Part shown: positions 1 through 5,983 of the stretch, one piece after another
How positions within the stretch are numbered: the stretch's first letter is position 1
How the letters are laid out: each line of letters opens with the position of its first letter
From: Rikenellaceae bacterium
GTDB lineage: Bacteria; Bacteroidota; Bacteroidia; Bacteroidales; UBA932
DNA: 7,405 nt
Assembly: GCA_012800665.1 (NCBI GenBank)
Contig: JAAZIW010000121.1
Location: forward strand, 1 to 7,405
Reading direction: 5' to 3'
Notes under the pieces: generated by a model
What the model was told of the DNA's origin: nothing
What the model saw: the letters and a program-made list of their open reading frames with translations, nothing else
The model's database searches: none
Made by a program: the position numbers and the translations under genes

Positions 1-110
1 CGCCAATAGGTGCTGGAATCGATTCCTAATTCCTGGGCGAATTCTTCCTGAGTCAAGCGGAGTTCTTCGCGTATTTCCCGTATCCTTTTTTTAAGACTCT
101 TTTCGTCCAT
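1..110 (-). CDS. XRE/Cro-type helix-turn-helix regulator, N-terminal fragment
   Basis: This is the beginning of a gene that leaves the window on the left. It starts at ATG 110-108 and gives 36 complete codons. The translation opens MDEKSLKKRIREIREELRLT and continues with QEEFAQELGIDSSTYW. It is basic at first and then matches the classic Xre/Cro helix-turn-helix pattern: R-x-x-R-x-x-x-x-L-T-Q-x-E-x-A-x-x-L-G-I-x-x-S-T-Y. Residues about 19-26 form the first HTH helix and about 30-36 the start of the recognition helix. The family binds DNA and usually represses its own or neighbouring promoters. It is divergent from the small HTH gene at 293, with 182 bp between them. A TAnnTTTG box ends only 4 nt before the ATG, so the mRNA may have almost no leader. 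The target and the rest of the domain structure cannot be known from this fragment. Confidence 0.8.
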   Translation of the reverse strand, partial: MDEKSLKKRIREIREELRLTQEEFAQELGIDSSTYW

Positions 111-114
111 AACG

Positions 115-122
115 CAAAAGTA
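115..122 (-). promoter_or_regulatory. Candidate -7 element (TACTTTTG) for the XRE gene
   Basis: Read on the minus strand, this is TACTTTTG, a full match to the Bacteroidota -7 consensus TAnnTTTG, followed by CGTT and the ATG. The upstream -33 match is poor: TTAG at 147-144 with a 21-nt spacer, against the expected TTTG. If the box is used, transcription would begin at or within a few bases of the start codon. Confidence 0.4.
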
Positions 123-160
123 CAATTACCCGTCCGATTCTTTCTAAGCAGATTAGGCAA

Positions 161-215
161 GCAAAGTATGCACTTTTTGCAAATTTCTCTTAAGAAATAT
201 AAAAAGTAAACTTTT
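161..215. repeat. Cluster of short inverted repeats in the divergent intergenic region
   Basis: Three dyads follow one another. The first is GCAAAGT-ATGC-ACTTTTTGC at 161-180, imperfect with a 2-T bulge. The second is ATTTCT-CTTA-AGAAAT at 183-198. The third is AAAAGT-AA-ACTTTT at 202-215, perfect. The first and third share the AAAGT/ACTTT half-site, which recurs at 116-121 and 271-276. The region separates two divergent DNA-binding-protein genes, so operator function is plausible. The region is also very AT-rich, which makes such dyads easier to get by chance. Confidence 0.35.
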
Positions 216-292
216 ACCCCGCTATTTACAGCCGGAGATTTCTTTCGCTTTTCTTTTATTTGCAATAGAAACTTTTAAAAATTGCAAGCGAT

Positions 293-514
293 ATGAAATC
301 AATTTCCAAAGCCTACGCCTCTTTTGGCGAACTCGTTTCCGACAAGTCTTATCTTCTCCGTCCCGGTCTCAACTTCGAGGGCATCTGTAAACAAATAGGA
401 GTATCTCCGGTAGACCTCTCCGAAATCATTAAACAAGAGTTGGGGATGTCCGGTCCTGAGCTGTTTCGAACTCTTCAAAGGATAGAACAAACAGCCTTTA
501 AACAAACAGTATGA
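293..514 (+). CDS. Small AraC-like half helix-turn-helix protein (73 aa)
   Basis: This small protein has no recognisable named family. Residues about 26-63 (LNFEGICKQIGVSPVDLSEI, then a stretch ending in ELFRTLQR) resemble one of the two helix-turn-helix units of an AraC/XylS DNA-binding domain. The pattern is a helix containing I-C-K-Q-I-G-V, a turn with S-P, a recognition-like helix D-L-S-E-I-I-K-Q-E-L-G, then M-S-G-P-E-L-F. A complete AraC domain is about 100 residues with two HTH units, and only one fits here. There is no signal peptide or membrane segment. The ATG at 293 is the only good start and has an A-rich upstream with no Shine-Dalgarno. The gene ends 81 bp before the EF-G paralog ATG and points the same way, so it could be a regulator or partner of that gene. 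Its coding likelihood rests on the HTH-like pattern and on filling the gap in the same orientation. DNA binding is inferred. Confidence 0.65.
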   Translation: MKSISKAYASFGELVSDKSYLLRPGLNFEGICKQIGVSPVDLSEIIKQELGMSGPELFRTLQRIEQTAFKQTV

Positions 515-522
515 TATTTATT

Positions 523-553
523 TTTGATAATTCTATAAAAGTCGTTAAATTTG
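523..553 (+). promoter_or_regulatory. Consensus Bacteroidota promoter for the EF-G paralog
   Basis: TTTG at 523-526, a 19-nt spacer, and TAAATTTG at 546-553 match the Bacteroidota primary sigma factor consensus (TTTG, about 19-21 nt, TAnnTTTG) at every defined position. Transcription would start near 558, leaving a leader of about 38 nt before the ATG at 596. The promoter lies between the small HTH gene and the EF-G gene, so the EF-G paralog can be transcribed alone. AAAAGT (537-542) and ACTTTT (566-571) flank the -7 box and could be regulator half-sites. Confidence 0.7.
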
Positions 554-595
554 TCGGCTCTAATAACTTTTAGAAAATCAAATATCAATAATATC

Positions 596-2695
596 ATGAA
601 AGAATACGCAACTAAAGACATCCGGAATGTGGTCCTGCTGGGCAGCACAAGGTCCGGCAAAACCACTCTCAGTGAAGCTATGCTCTACGAGGGAAAAACC
701 ATCGACCGTCGCGGCTCGGTAGAAGAAAAGAACACCGTGTCCGACAACACCGAGTATGAGCAAACCAATCAAAAATCCATTATCGCCACCCCATTATATG
801 CAGAGTTAGGGGGAACTAAAATCAACATCATCGATGCCCCCGGTTCTGACGATTTCTGCGGCGGCGCACTTTCAGCCTTTAAGGTATGCGAAAGCGGCAT
901 TCTTACCGTAAACGCACAGAGCGGAGTCGAGGTGGGCACCGAAATTTATGCCCGCTATGCCAAGCAGTACGAAGTTCCTCTTATGGTGGCAGTCAATCAG
1001 CTCGATCACGAAAAGGCATCTTGGGAGCATACCCTCGAAACCCTTAAGGAAACTTTTGGTAAAAGGATAATTCAGTTGCAGATTCCTGTAGATGTCGGCG
1101 TAAATTATAAAGGGGCGGTGGATGTGCTCACTATGAAGTTCTACGACGAAAAGGGTGCCGAACACGAAATCCCCGCCCAATTTGTTAGCGAAGCAGAGGC
1201 TCTTCGCGAAGAGCTTATAGAAAAGGCCGCTGAAGGCGATGATGCTCTTATGGAGAAGTTCTTCGAAACCATGGAACTCAGCACAGAAGAGATACGCAAG
1301 GGTCTGACTGCCGGAATGCTTAAAGGCGAGACCATGCCTGTGTTCTGCATTTCCGCAAAGAATAATATTGGCGTAAGGCGCCTCATGGAGTTTGTAGTAA
1401 ATGTAGCTCCCGCACCGGCTTGCGATTCCACCAAGCCCACAAGCCTCTTTATTTTTAAAACAGAGGTAGAGTCGCATCTTGGCGAGGTTTCATATTTCAA
1501 GGTGATGAGCGGCGTGCTTAACGAAGGCGCAGATCTTTCCAATCCCGAAACCGGCAATGCCGAGCGTCTTTCAGCAATCTATGCGGTTTCAGGCTCCAAA
1601 AAAGAAAAGGTTGCCAAAATCAATGCGGGCGATATAGCTTGCGTTATGAAACTCAAGAACGGAAAAACCAATGTTACCCTTGCATCTCCGGGTGTAAAGG
1701 CTATACCTCCGATGGTATTTCCGGATTTCAAATATACCTGCGCAGTTCGTGCTCTCGATAAGAATGATGAGGTGAAAGTAGGTGAAGCCCTCAATAAAAT
1801 TGCGGCGCAAGACCCCACTCTCAAGAGCTATTTTTCCAATGAACTCCGTCAGACCATCCTTCAAGGTATGGGCGAGCAGCATATCAACTACGCCATGTGG
1901 CGCGTGAAGAATGAGTTTAAACTCGAGGCTGAAACATTTGCCCCCAAAATTCCTTATCGCGAAACGATTACAAAAACTGCGATTGCTCGGTATCGTCACA
2001 AGAAGCAGTCCGGTGGTGCCGGTCAGTTCGGCGAGGTAGCCTTGCTCATCACTCCGTATATCGAGGGTCAGGAGCAGCCGCGTACCTTCAAAATCGATGG
2101 TAAAGATACTCTCCTTAACGTTCGCTCCAGCGAGATTCAAGACCTCCAGTGGGGCGGCAAGTTGGAATTCAACAACTGTGTTGTGGGTGGAGCCATCGAC
2201 CTTTCATTTATGCCGGCAATCCTAAAGGGTATCAACCAGAAGATGACCGAAGGTCCTCTCACCGGTTCTTATGCACGCGACCTTCGCGTATATGTTTTCG
2301 ATGGCAAGATGCACCCTGTGGATTCCAAGGAAATCGCTTTCATCATCGCAGGACGCAATGCATTCAGCGAGGCCTTCCGCGAGGCCGGTCCGAAGATTCT
2401 CGAACCCATCTATAAGGTAGATATCACCACTCCGAGCGAGTATGTGGGCAATTGCATGTCCGACCTCAACACTCGCCGTGGCATGATAGAAAATCAAGAA
2501 ATGGACGGCAGCTTTACAGTGCTTCATGCCAAAGTTCCTCTTGCAGAGCTTTATCGCTACAGCACTGCGCTCAGCTCCATTACTGCAGGTTCGGCCACCT
2601 TCAGCATGAAATTCGCCGAATATCAGCAGGTTCCCTCTGATATTCAAAAGAAACTCCTCGAAGAGTATGCTGCTCAAGCAGAGGAGGAAGATTAA
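596..2695 (+). CDS. fusA2: EF-G2: elongation factor G paralog with degenerate GTPase centre
   Basis: This 699-aa protein has the full EF-G layout: G domain about 8-280, domain II about 284-380, domains III-V to about 675, and a short acidic tail. The P-loop is GSTRSGKT (16-23). G3 is DAPGS (80-84), where translational GTPases normally have DTPGH, so the catalytic His is Ser84. The switch I RGITI motif is replaced by NQKSI (58-62). G4 is NQLD (134-137) instead of NKxD, and G5 is SAK (253-255). Domain IV is well kept, with HKKQSGGAGQFGEV from residue 468 and FDGKMHPVDS with His573 at the tip position needed for translocation. From memory of the family, this matches Bacteroides EF-G2 (BT2167), reported to drive slow translocation without GTP hydrolysis during carbon starvation. 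Function here is inferred. A TTG at 551 would extend the frame by 15 residues but lies inside the -7 box, so ATG 596 is preferred. The gene is convergent with dapF, with 33 bp between them and no clear hairpin. Confidence 0.93.
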   Translation: MKEYATKDIRNVVLLGSTRSGKTTLSEAMLYEGKTIDRRGSVEEKNTVSDNTEYEQTNQKSIIATPLYAELGGTKINIIDAPGSDDFCGGALSAFKVCESGILTVNAQSGVEVGTEIYARYAKQYEVPLMVAVNQLDHEKASWEHTLETLKETFGKRIIQLQIPVDVGVNYKGAVDVLTMKFYDEKGAEHEIPAQFVSEAEALREELIEKAAEGDDALMEKFFETMELSTEEIRKGLTAGMLKGETMPVFCISAKNNIGVRRLMEFVVNVAPAPACDSTKPTSLFIFKTEVESHLGEVSYFKVMSGVLNEGADLSNPETGNAERLSAIYAVSGSKKEKVAKINAGDIACVMKLKNGKTNVTLASPGVKAIPPMVFPDFKYTCAVRALDKNDEVKVGEALNKIAAQDPTLKSYFSNELRQTILQGMGEQHINYAMWRVKNEFKLEAETFAPKIPYRETITKTAIARYRHKKQSGGAGQFGEVALLITPYIEGQEQPRTFKIDGKDTLLNVRSSEIQDLQWGGKLEFNNCVVGGAIDLSFMPAILKGINQKMTEGPLTGSYARDLRVYVFDGKMHPVDSKEIAFIIAGRNAFSEAFREAGPKILEPIYKVDITTPSEYVGNCMSDLNTRRGMIENQEMDGSFTVLHAKVPLAELYRYSTALSSITAGSATFSMKFAEYQQVPSDIQKKLLEEYAAQAEEED

Positions 2696-2728
2696 TTTGC
2701 CGCCGCTCGAATTTCCTGCAATCGCAAT

Positions 2729-3529
2729 TTAAGGTAAAAGTTCTGCCGGTCCGGTTAGGAAGATGTCTTTGAAGTCTTCCTTTCCGGCCGGTAAAAATTC
2801 TACCCTGAGCAGGTCGTGGCGAGCCATGAGGGCATATTCTACCACACCGTTTGAATAGATTTTTTGTGGGGCTATACCGTTTTTGTAGGCGGCTATTGCA
2901 CTGGCGGTCAGGCCTGTGCCGCAGGCCATGGTTTCGCGCTCCACTCCCTTTTCGAAAGTGCGTACATGTAGCAGGTCTTCCGAAGCAGAAACAAAGTTCG
3001 CATTGCTCCCTTCAGGTGCAAATTCTTTGTGCAGACGCAGTTCCCTGCCATCTTTATCTACATTCACCTTTTCCACATCGCCCACTATCTTAACGAAATG
3101 ACGCGTGCCTGTGTTAAGGAAATGGCCGCCAAGAATCTCTTTCACCCCATGAACATCAATCATACGCAGGCGCACCGTCCATTTGCTTTCCGAATCCCGA
3201 CTGAGGATTTGTGCGCAATGCACACCATCTGCGGCATCAAAAACATAAGTTCTTTCTTTGCTCGGTTTCAGCCCGAGATAATCGGCAAAAGCCGCAATGC
3301 ACCTCCCGCCGTTGCCGCACATCATACCGCCTGTCCCATCGGGGTTGTAAAACTCCATGCCGAAGTCGTTTCCCGTTGCTGAAGCCAACATAATCATAAG
3401 CCCATCGGTAGAGTATCGGCTGCAAAGCTTTTGTATGTTTTCGGGCTTGCGATAATCGCTTACATCGCTATTTCTGCCGTCCAATACCACGAACAGATTG
3501 CCCGCTCCCGACCACTTATAGAGTTTCAT
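2729..3529 (-). CDS. dapF: Diaminopimelate epimerase
   Basis: DapF converts LL-diaminopimelate to meso-diaminopimelate in the cytoplasm, for lysine and for the peptidoglycan stem peptide. It is a cofactor-independent two-base racemase. The 266-aa length is normal for the family. Both catalytic cysteines are visible: Cys71 in MCGNGGRC and Cys203 in MACGTG. Other family marks are GAGN at 8-11 (Asn11 is the substrate-binding Asn), YNPDGT (61-66), LNTGTRHFV (138-146) and EGSNANFV (173-180). Two positions differ from the usual pattern. GNDF reads GNLF (Leu12), and ERG before the second Cys reads EKG (Lys194, where Arg normally contacts the substrate carboxylate). Lys is conservative, and both cysteines are present, so the enzyme is probably active. 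The start aligns with the family N-terminus and lies 5 nt from a perfect -7 box. The gene is divergent from murB and convergent with the EF-G2 gene. Confidence 0.95.
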   Translation of the reverse strand: MKLYKWSGAGNLFVVLDGRNSDVSDYRKPENIQKLCSRYSTDGLMIMLASATGNDFGMEFYNPDGTGGMMCGNGGRCIAAFADYLGLKPSKERTYVFDAADGVHCAQILSRDSESKWTVRLRMIDVHGVKEILGGHFLNTGTRHFVKIVGDVEKVNVDKDGRELRLHKEFAPEGSNANFVSASEDLLHVRTFEKGVERETMACGTGLTASAIAAYKNGIAPQKIYSNGVVEYALMARHDLLRVEFLPAGKEDFKDIFLTGPAELLP

Positions 3530-3541
3530 CTTTGCAAAGAT
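3528..3541. repeat. 14-bp perfect palindrome ATCTTTGCAAAGAT over the dapF start
   Basis: The sequence equals its own reverse complement. It covers the first two bases of the dapF start codon, the 5 nt before it and most of the dapF -7 box. Part of the symmetry follows from TTTG meeting CAAA, so it may be a by-product of the promoter. It could also be an operator. Confidence 0.4.
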
Positions 3542-3542
3542 A
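3535..3542 (-). promoter_or_regulatory. Candidate -7 element (TATCTTTG) for dapF
   Basis: On the minus strand this reads TATCTTTG, an exact TAnnTTTG match, followed by CAAAG and ATG. No TTTG is found 19-23 nt upstream, so the -33 part is missing or divergent. The predicted transcription start is within a base or two of the ATG, giving a leaderless or nearly leaderless message. The place where its -33 would sit (about 3562-3566) overlaps the murB -7 box. Confidence 0.5.
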
Positions 3543-3563
3543 CTGCTTTTTGGAATTATTGGT

Positions 3564-3571
3564 TATATTTG
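3564..3571 (+). promoter_or_regulatory. Candidate -7 element (TATATTTG) for murB-murA
   Basis: TATATTTG is an exact TAnnTTTG match 35 nt before the murB ATG, giving a leader of about 30 nt. The -33 match is weak: ACTG at 3542-3545 with an 18-nt spacer. That weak -33 abuts the dapF -7 box, so the two divergent promoters would share DNA. Confidence 0.5.
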
Positions 3572-3606
3572 TGAGATAGGTTTAGCATCAGCGCAAAAAA
3601 CAGATA

Positions 3607-4614
3607 ATGAAAAGATTCGAAAACTACGACCTTTCGGGACTCAATACTTTCCGCATCAAGGCTCGTTGCGCCCTGTATATAGAATACGACACGGTGGATA
3701 AACTCAAGGCTCTCGATTATAAGAGCCTTCCCAAGCCCATAATGCATATCGGAGCAGGCAGTAATCTGCTCTTTACCAAAGATTTCCCCGGCACCATATT
3801 GCATTCGGGAGTCAAGTTCATAAAATTTGTGGATTTGGGCTTGGACGAAGTCCTGATGACGGTGGGAGCAGGAGTAGTCTTCGATGATTTTGTGGCTAAA
3901 ACTTGTGAGGCGGGTCTTTGGGGGGCGGAAAATCTTTCCCTGATTCCGGGAGAAGTGGGAGCGGCAGCGGTGCAGAATATCGGGGCATACGGTGTGGAGG
4001 TAAAGGATATAATTGCCGGCGTGGTGTGTTTGGATACCTCAGATTGGAGTAAAATTATTTTTAAAACGCCCGAATGCCGTTACGCCTATCGCGACTCCAT
4101 GTTCAAACAACAAAAGGGCCGCTATATAATTACAAGCGTGCTTTTCCGTCTTACCCGAAAATATTCCCCTAAACTCGATTATGGTGGCGTGCGTGCGGCT
4201 CTCGGTGAAAATACATCCAATCTTACCCCCGGTCAACTTCGCGAAGCGATAATTAAAATCCGTCGGCAAAAACTCCCCGATCCTGCCGAAATCGGCAATG
4301 CCGGCTCTTTCTTCAAAAACCCCGTTATGCCAAGGGAGCAATACGAGGCCATTGTACAGGCAGAAGGCGAAGTTCCCCACTACGACCTTCCGGATGAAAT
4401 GGTGAAAGTGCCGGCGGCCTGGATGATAGAGCGTTGCGGTTTTAAGGGAAAAAGGCTTGGCGGGGCTCAAGTATATGAAAAACAGCCATTGGTAATTATC
4501 AATGCTAATGGCGAAGCTACAGCGCAAGATATTCTCGAATTAGAAAAACAAATAATAACAGAAGTAAAACGTCGTTTTGGCGTAGAACTCCATCCCGAAG
4601 TAGAACACGTATGA
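3607..4614 (+). CDS. murB: UDP-N-acetylenolpyruvoylglucosamine reductase
   Basis: MurB is a cytoplasmic FAD enzyme. It reduces the enolpyruvyl group made by MurA with NADPH to give UDP-N-acetylmuramic acid, the second committed step of peptidoglycan synthesis. The 335-aa length fits the E. coli-like type I enzyme. FAD-domain motifs are GAGSNLL (49-55) and IPGEVGAAAVQNIGAYG (113-129). The type I substrate loop is CRYAYRDSMFK (157-167), with Arg162 at the conserved active-site Arg. GNAGSFFKNP (230-239) holds Ser234, the proton donor of the half-reaction. Glu331 in HPEVEHV at the C-terminus matches the catalytic Glu. The catalytic set appears complete. The start is ATG 3607, preceded by an A-rich stretch without Shine-Dalgarno. 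The stop overlaps the murA start by 4 nt (ATGA), so the two are co-transcribed and probably translationally coupled. Confidence 0.96.
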   Translation: MKRFENYDLSGLNTFRIKARCALYIEYDTVDKLKALDYKSLPKPIMHIGAGSNLLFTKDFPGTILHSGVKFIKFVDLGLDEVLMTVGAGVVFDDFVAKTCEAGLWGAENLSLIPGEVGAAAVQNIGAYGVEVKDIIAGVVCLDTSDWSKIIFKTPECRYAYRDSMFKQQKGRYIITSVLFRLTRKYSPKLDYGGVRAALGENTSNLTPGQLREAIIKIRRQKLPDPAEIGNAGSFFKNPVMPREQYEAIVQAEGEVPHYDLPDEMVKVPAAWMIERCGFKGKRLGGAQVYEKQPLVIINANGEATAQDILELEKQIITEVKRRFGVELHPEVEHV

Positions 4615-5918
4615 GTACTTTTATTATTGAGGGCGGTCACGAACTGTCCGGAAGCATAATTCCACAGGGCGCAAAGAACGAAGCGCTGCAAATTCTCAGT
4701 GCAATATTGCTTACAGACGAGGCGGTGAGCGTAGAAAATGTACCTGAAATTTTGGATGTCAAAAACCTGATAGACCTGCTTAAGTGTATGGGCGTTTCGG
4801 TTACAAGGCATTCCAAAGGGGAATACACCTTTATTGCAAAAGATATAGACAGAAATTATACTTCAAGCGCCGAGTTTGTAAAAAAATGCGCAGCGCTCCG
4901 AGGCTCCGTTATGATTTCCGGCCCCATGCTGGCGCGCTTCGGCGAAACTTATTTTCCGAAACCCGGTGGCGATAAAATAGGCCGCCGCCGTATAGACACC
5001 CATATAGAGGGTTTTGTAAATCTCGGTGCAACATATACTTTTGACAAAGAGCGCCGCGCCTATCATCTCATTGCCCCCAAAGGCCTTCACGGTACTTACA
5101 TGCTTTTAGATGAAGCCTCAGTGACAGGTACCGCCAACATTATCATGGCTGCATCACTTGCAAAAGGCGATACTGTCATTTACAATGCAGCCTGCGAGCC
5201 TTATATTCAACAGCTTTGCCGCCTCTTGACCGCTATGGGCGCCAACATCGAGGGCATAGGAAGCAATCTTGTGACAATTCACGGAGTAGAGAAACTTCAC
5301 GGCGCATCGCATCGCATATTGCCTGATATGATAGAGGTGGGCTCTTTTATAGGCATGGCCGCGATTACCCGCAGCGCCCTTACCATCAAAGATGTATCCT
5401 ACGAAAATTTAGGCATAATCCCCGAGGCATTCAAGCGCATAGGTGTAAAATTGGAACAGCGCGGGGACGATATTTTTGTTCCGAAGCAAGAGAGTTACGA
5501 GATAGAATCATTTATCGACGGCTCCATAATGACGATTGCGGATGCCCCCTGGCCGGGCCTTACTCCGGACCTGCTTTCCGTGCTCTTGGTGGTTGCCACC
5601 CAATGCAAAGGCAGCGTATTGATTCATCAGAAGATGTTCGAAAGCCGTCTCTTCTTTGTAGATAAGTTAATTGATATGGGGGCTCAGATTATACTTTGTG
5701 ACCCGCACCGCGCCGTGGTAATCGGCCACGACCATAAATTTTCCTTAAAGGCCAACCGCATGATAAGCCCCGATATCCGAGCCGGTATCGCCTTGTTGCT
5801 TGCCGCAATGAGCGCCAAAGGTGTCAGCGAGATAGATAATATCGAGCAGATAGACAGGGGTTACGAAGAGATTGACACCCGCCTGCGTGCCTTAGGCGCC
5901 GTAATCACCCGAAAATAA
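4611..5918 (+). CDS. murA: UDP-N-acetylglucosamine 1-carboxyvinyltransferase, Asp-type active site
   Basis: MurA transfers enolpyruvate from PEP to UDP-GlcNAc, the first committed step of peptidoglycan synthesis, in the cytoplasm. The 435-aa length is close to the usual 420-435. Conserved residues are Lys22-Asn23 (GAKNEA), Arg97 (ALRGSVM), Asp320 (LTPDLL, matching the general base Asp305 of E. coli), Arg390 (DIRAG) and Arg416 (IDRGYEEID). The loop that normally carries catalytic Cys115 reads PGGDKIGRRR, so the residue is Asp121 (GAT at 4971-4973). In MurA enzymes from mycobacteria, Chlamydia and Borrelia, the same Cys-to-Asp change keeps activity and gives intrinsic fosfomycin resistance. I infer that here too. 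It is the second gene of a murB-murA pair with a 4-nt overlap and ends before a strong hairpin. Confidence 0.96.
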   Translation: MSTFIIEGGHELSGSIIPQGAKNEALQILSAILLTDEAVSVENVPEILDVKNLIDLLKCMGVSVTRHSKGEYTFIAKDIDRNYTSSAEFVKKCAALRGSVMISGPMLARFGETYFPKPGGDKIGRRRIDTHIEGFVNLGATYTFDKERRAYHLIAPKGLHGTYMLLDEASVTGTANIIMAASLAKGDTVIYNAACEPYIQQLCRLLTAMGANIEGIGSNLVTIHGVEKLHGASHRILPDMIEVGSFIGMAAITRSALTIKDVSYENLGIIPEAFKRIGVKLEQRGDDIFVPKQESYEIESFIDGSIMTIADAPWPGLTPDLLSVLLVVATQCKGSVLIHQKMFESRLFFVDKLIDMGAQIILCDPHRAVVIGHDHKFSLKANRMISPDIRAGIALLLAAMSAKGVSEIDNIEQIDRGYEEIDTRLRALGAVITRK

Positions 5919-5941
5919 AGGAGCAGTTTATGCAACAAAAC

Positions 5942-5972
5942 AGGGCGCTGAATAAGGCGCCCTAAACTTTTT
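5942..5972. terminator. Bidirectional intrinsic terminator between murA and dapD
   Basis: AGGGCGC (5942-5948), an 8-nt loop and GCGCCCT (5957-5963) form a 7-bp GC-rich stem. On the plus strand it is followed by AAAC and TTTTT (5968-5972). On the minus strand the stem is followed by GTTTTGTT. It sits in the 65-bp gap between convergent genes, which fits shared termination of murB-murA and dapA-dapD. Confidence 0.75.
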
Positions 5973-5983
5973 ATGCTATAAAA

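Noticed and set aside
255..262. TTTATTTG as a -7 box for the small HTH gene
   Set aside because: The second position is T instead of A, and there is no TTTG 19-23 nt upstream, so the match is too weak to call.
53..265. A 70-codon minus-strand frame across the intergenic region
   Set aside because: It overlaps the XRE gene in another frame and has a low-complexity Lys/Cys-rich composition. The XRE frame has a clear HTH motif.
551..595. A TTG-initiated 15-residue N-terminal extension of the EF-G paralog
   Set aside because: The TTG is the end of the -7 promoter box TAAATTTG, and the extension has no similarity to EF-G. ATG 596 aligns with the family N-terminus.
872..1477. A 201-codon minus-strand open frame inside the EF-G gene
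   Set aside because: It is antisense to a strongly conserved gene, is Cys- and His-rich with no recognisable motif, and is explained by codon bias of the plus-strand frame.
2696..2728. A terminator between the EF-G gene and dapF
   Set aside because: No convincing GC-rich stem with a T-run is present in the 33-bp gap. Only weak AATT-type dyads are seen.
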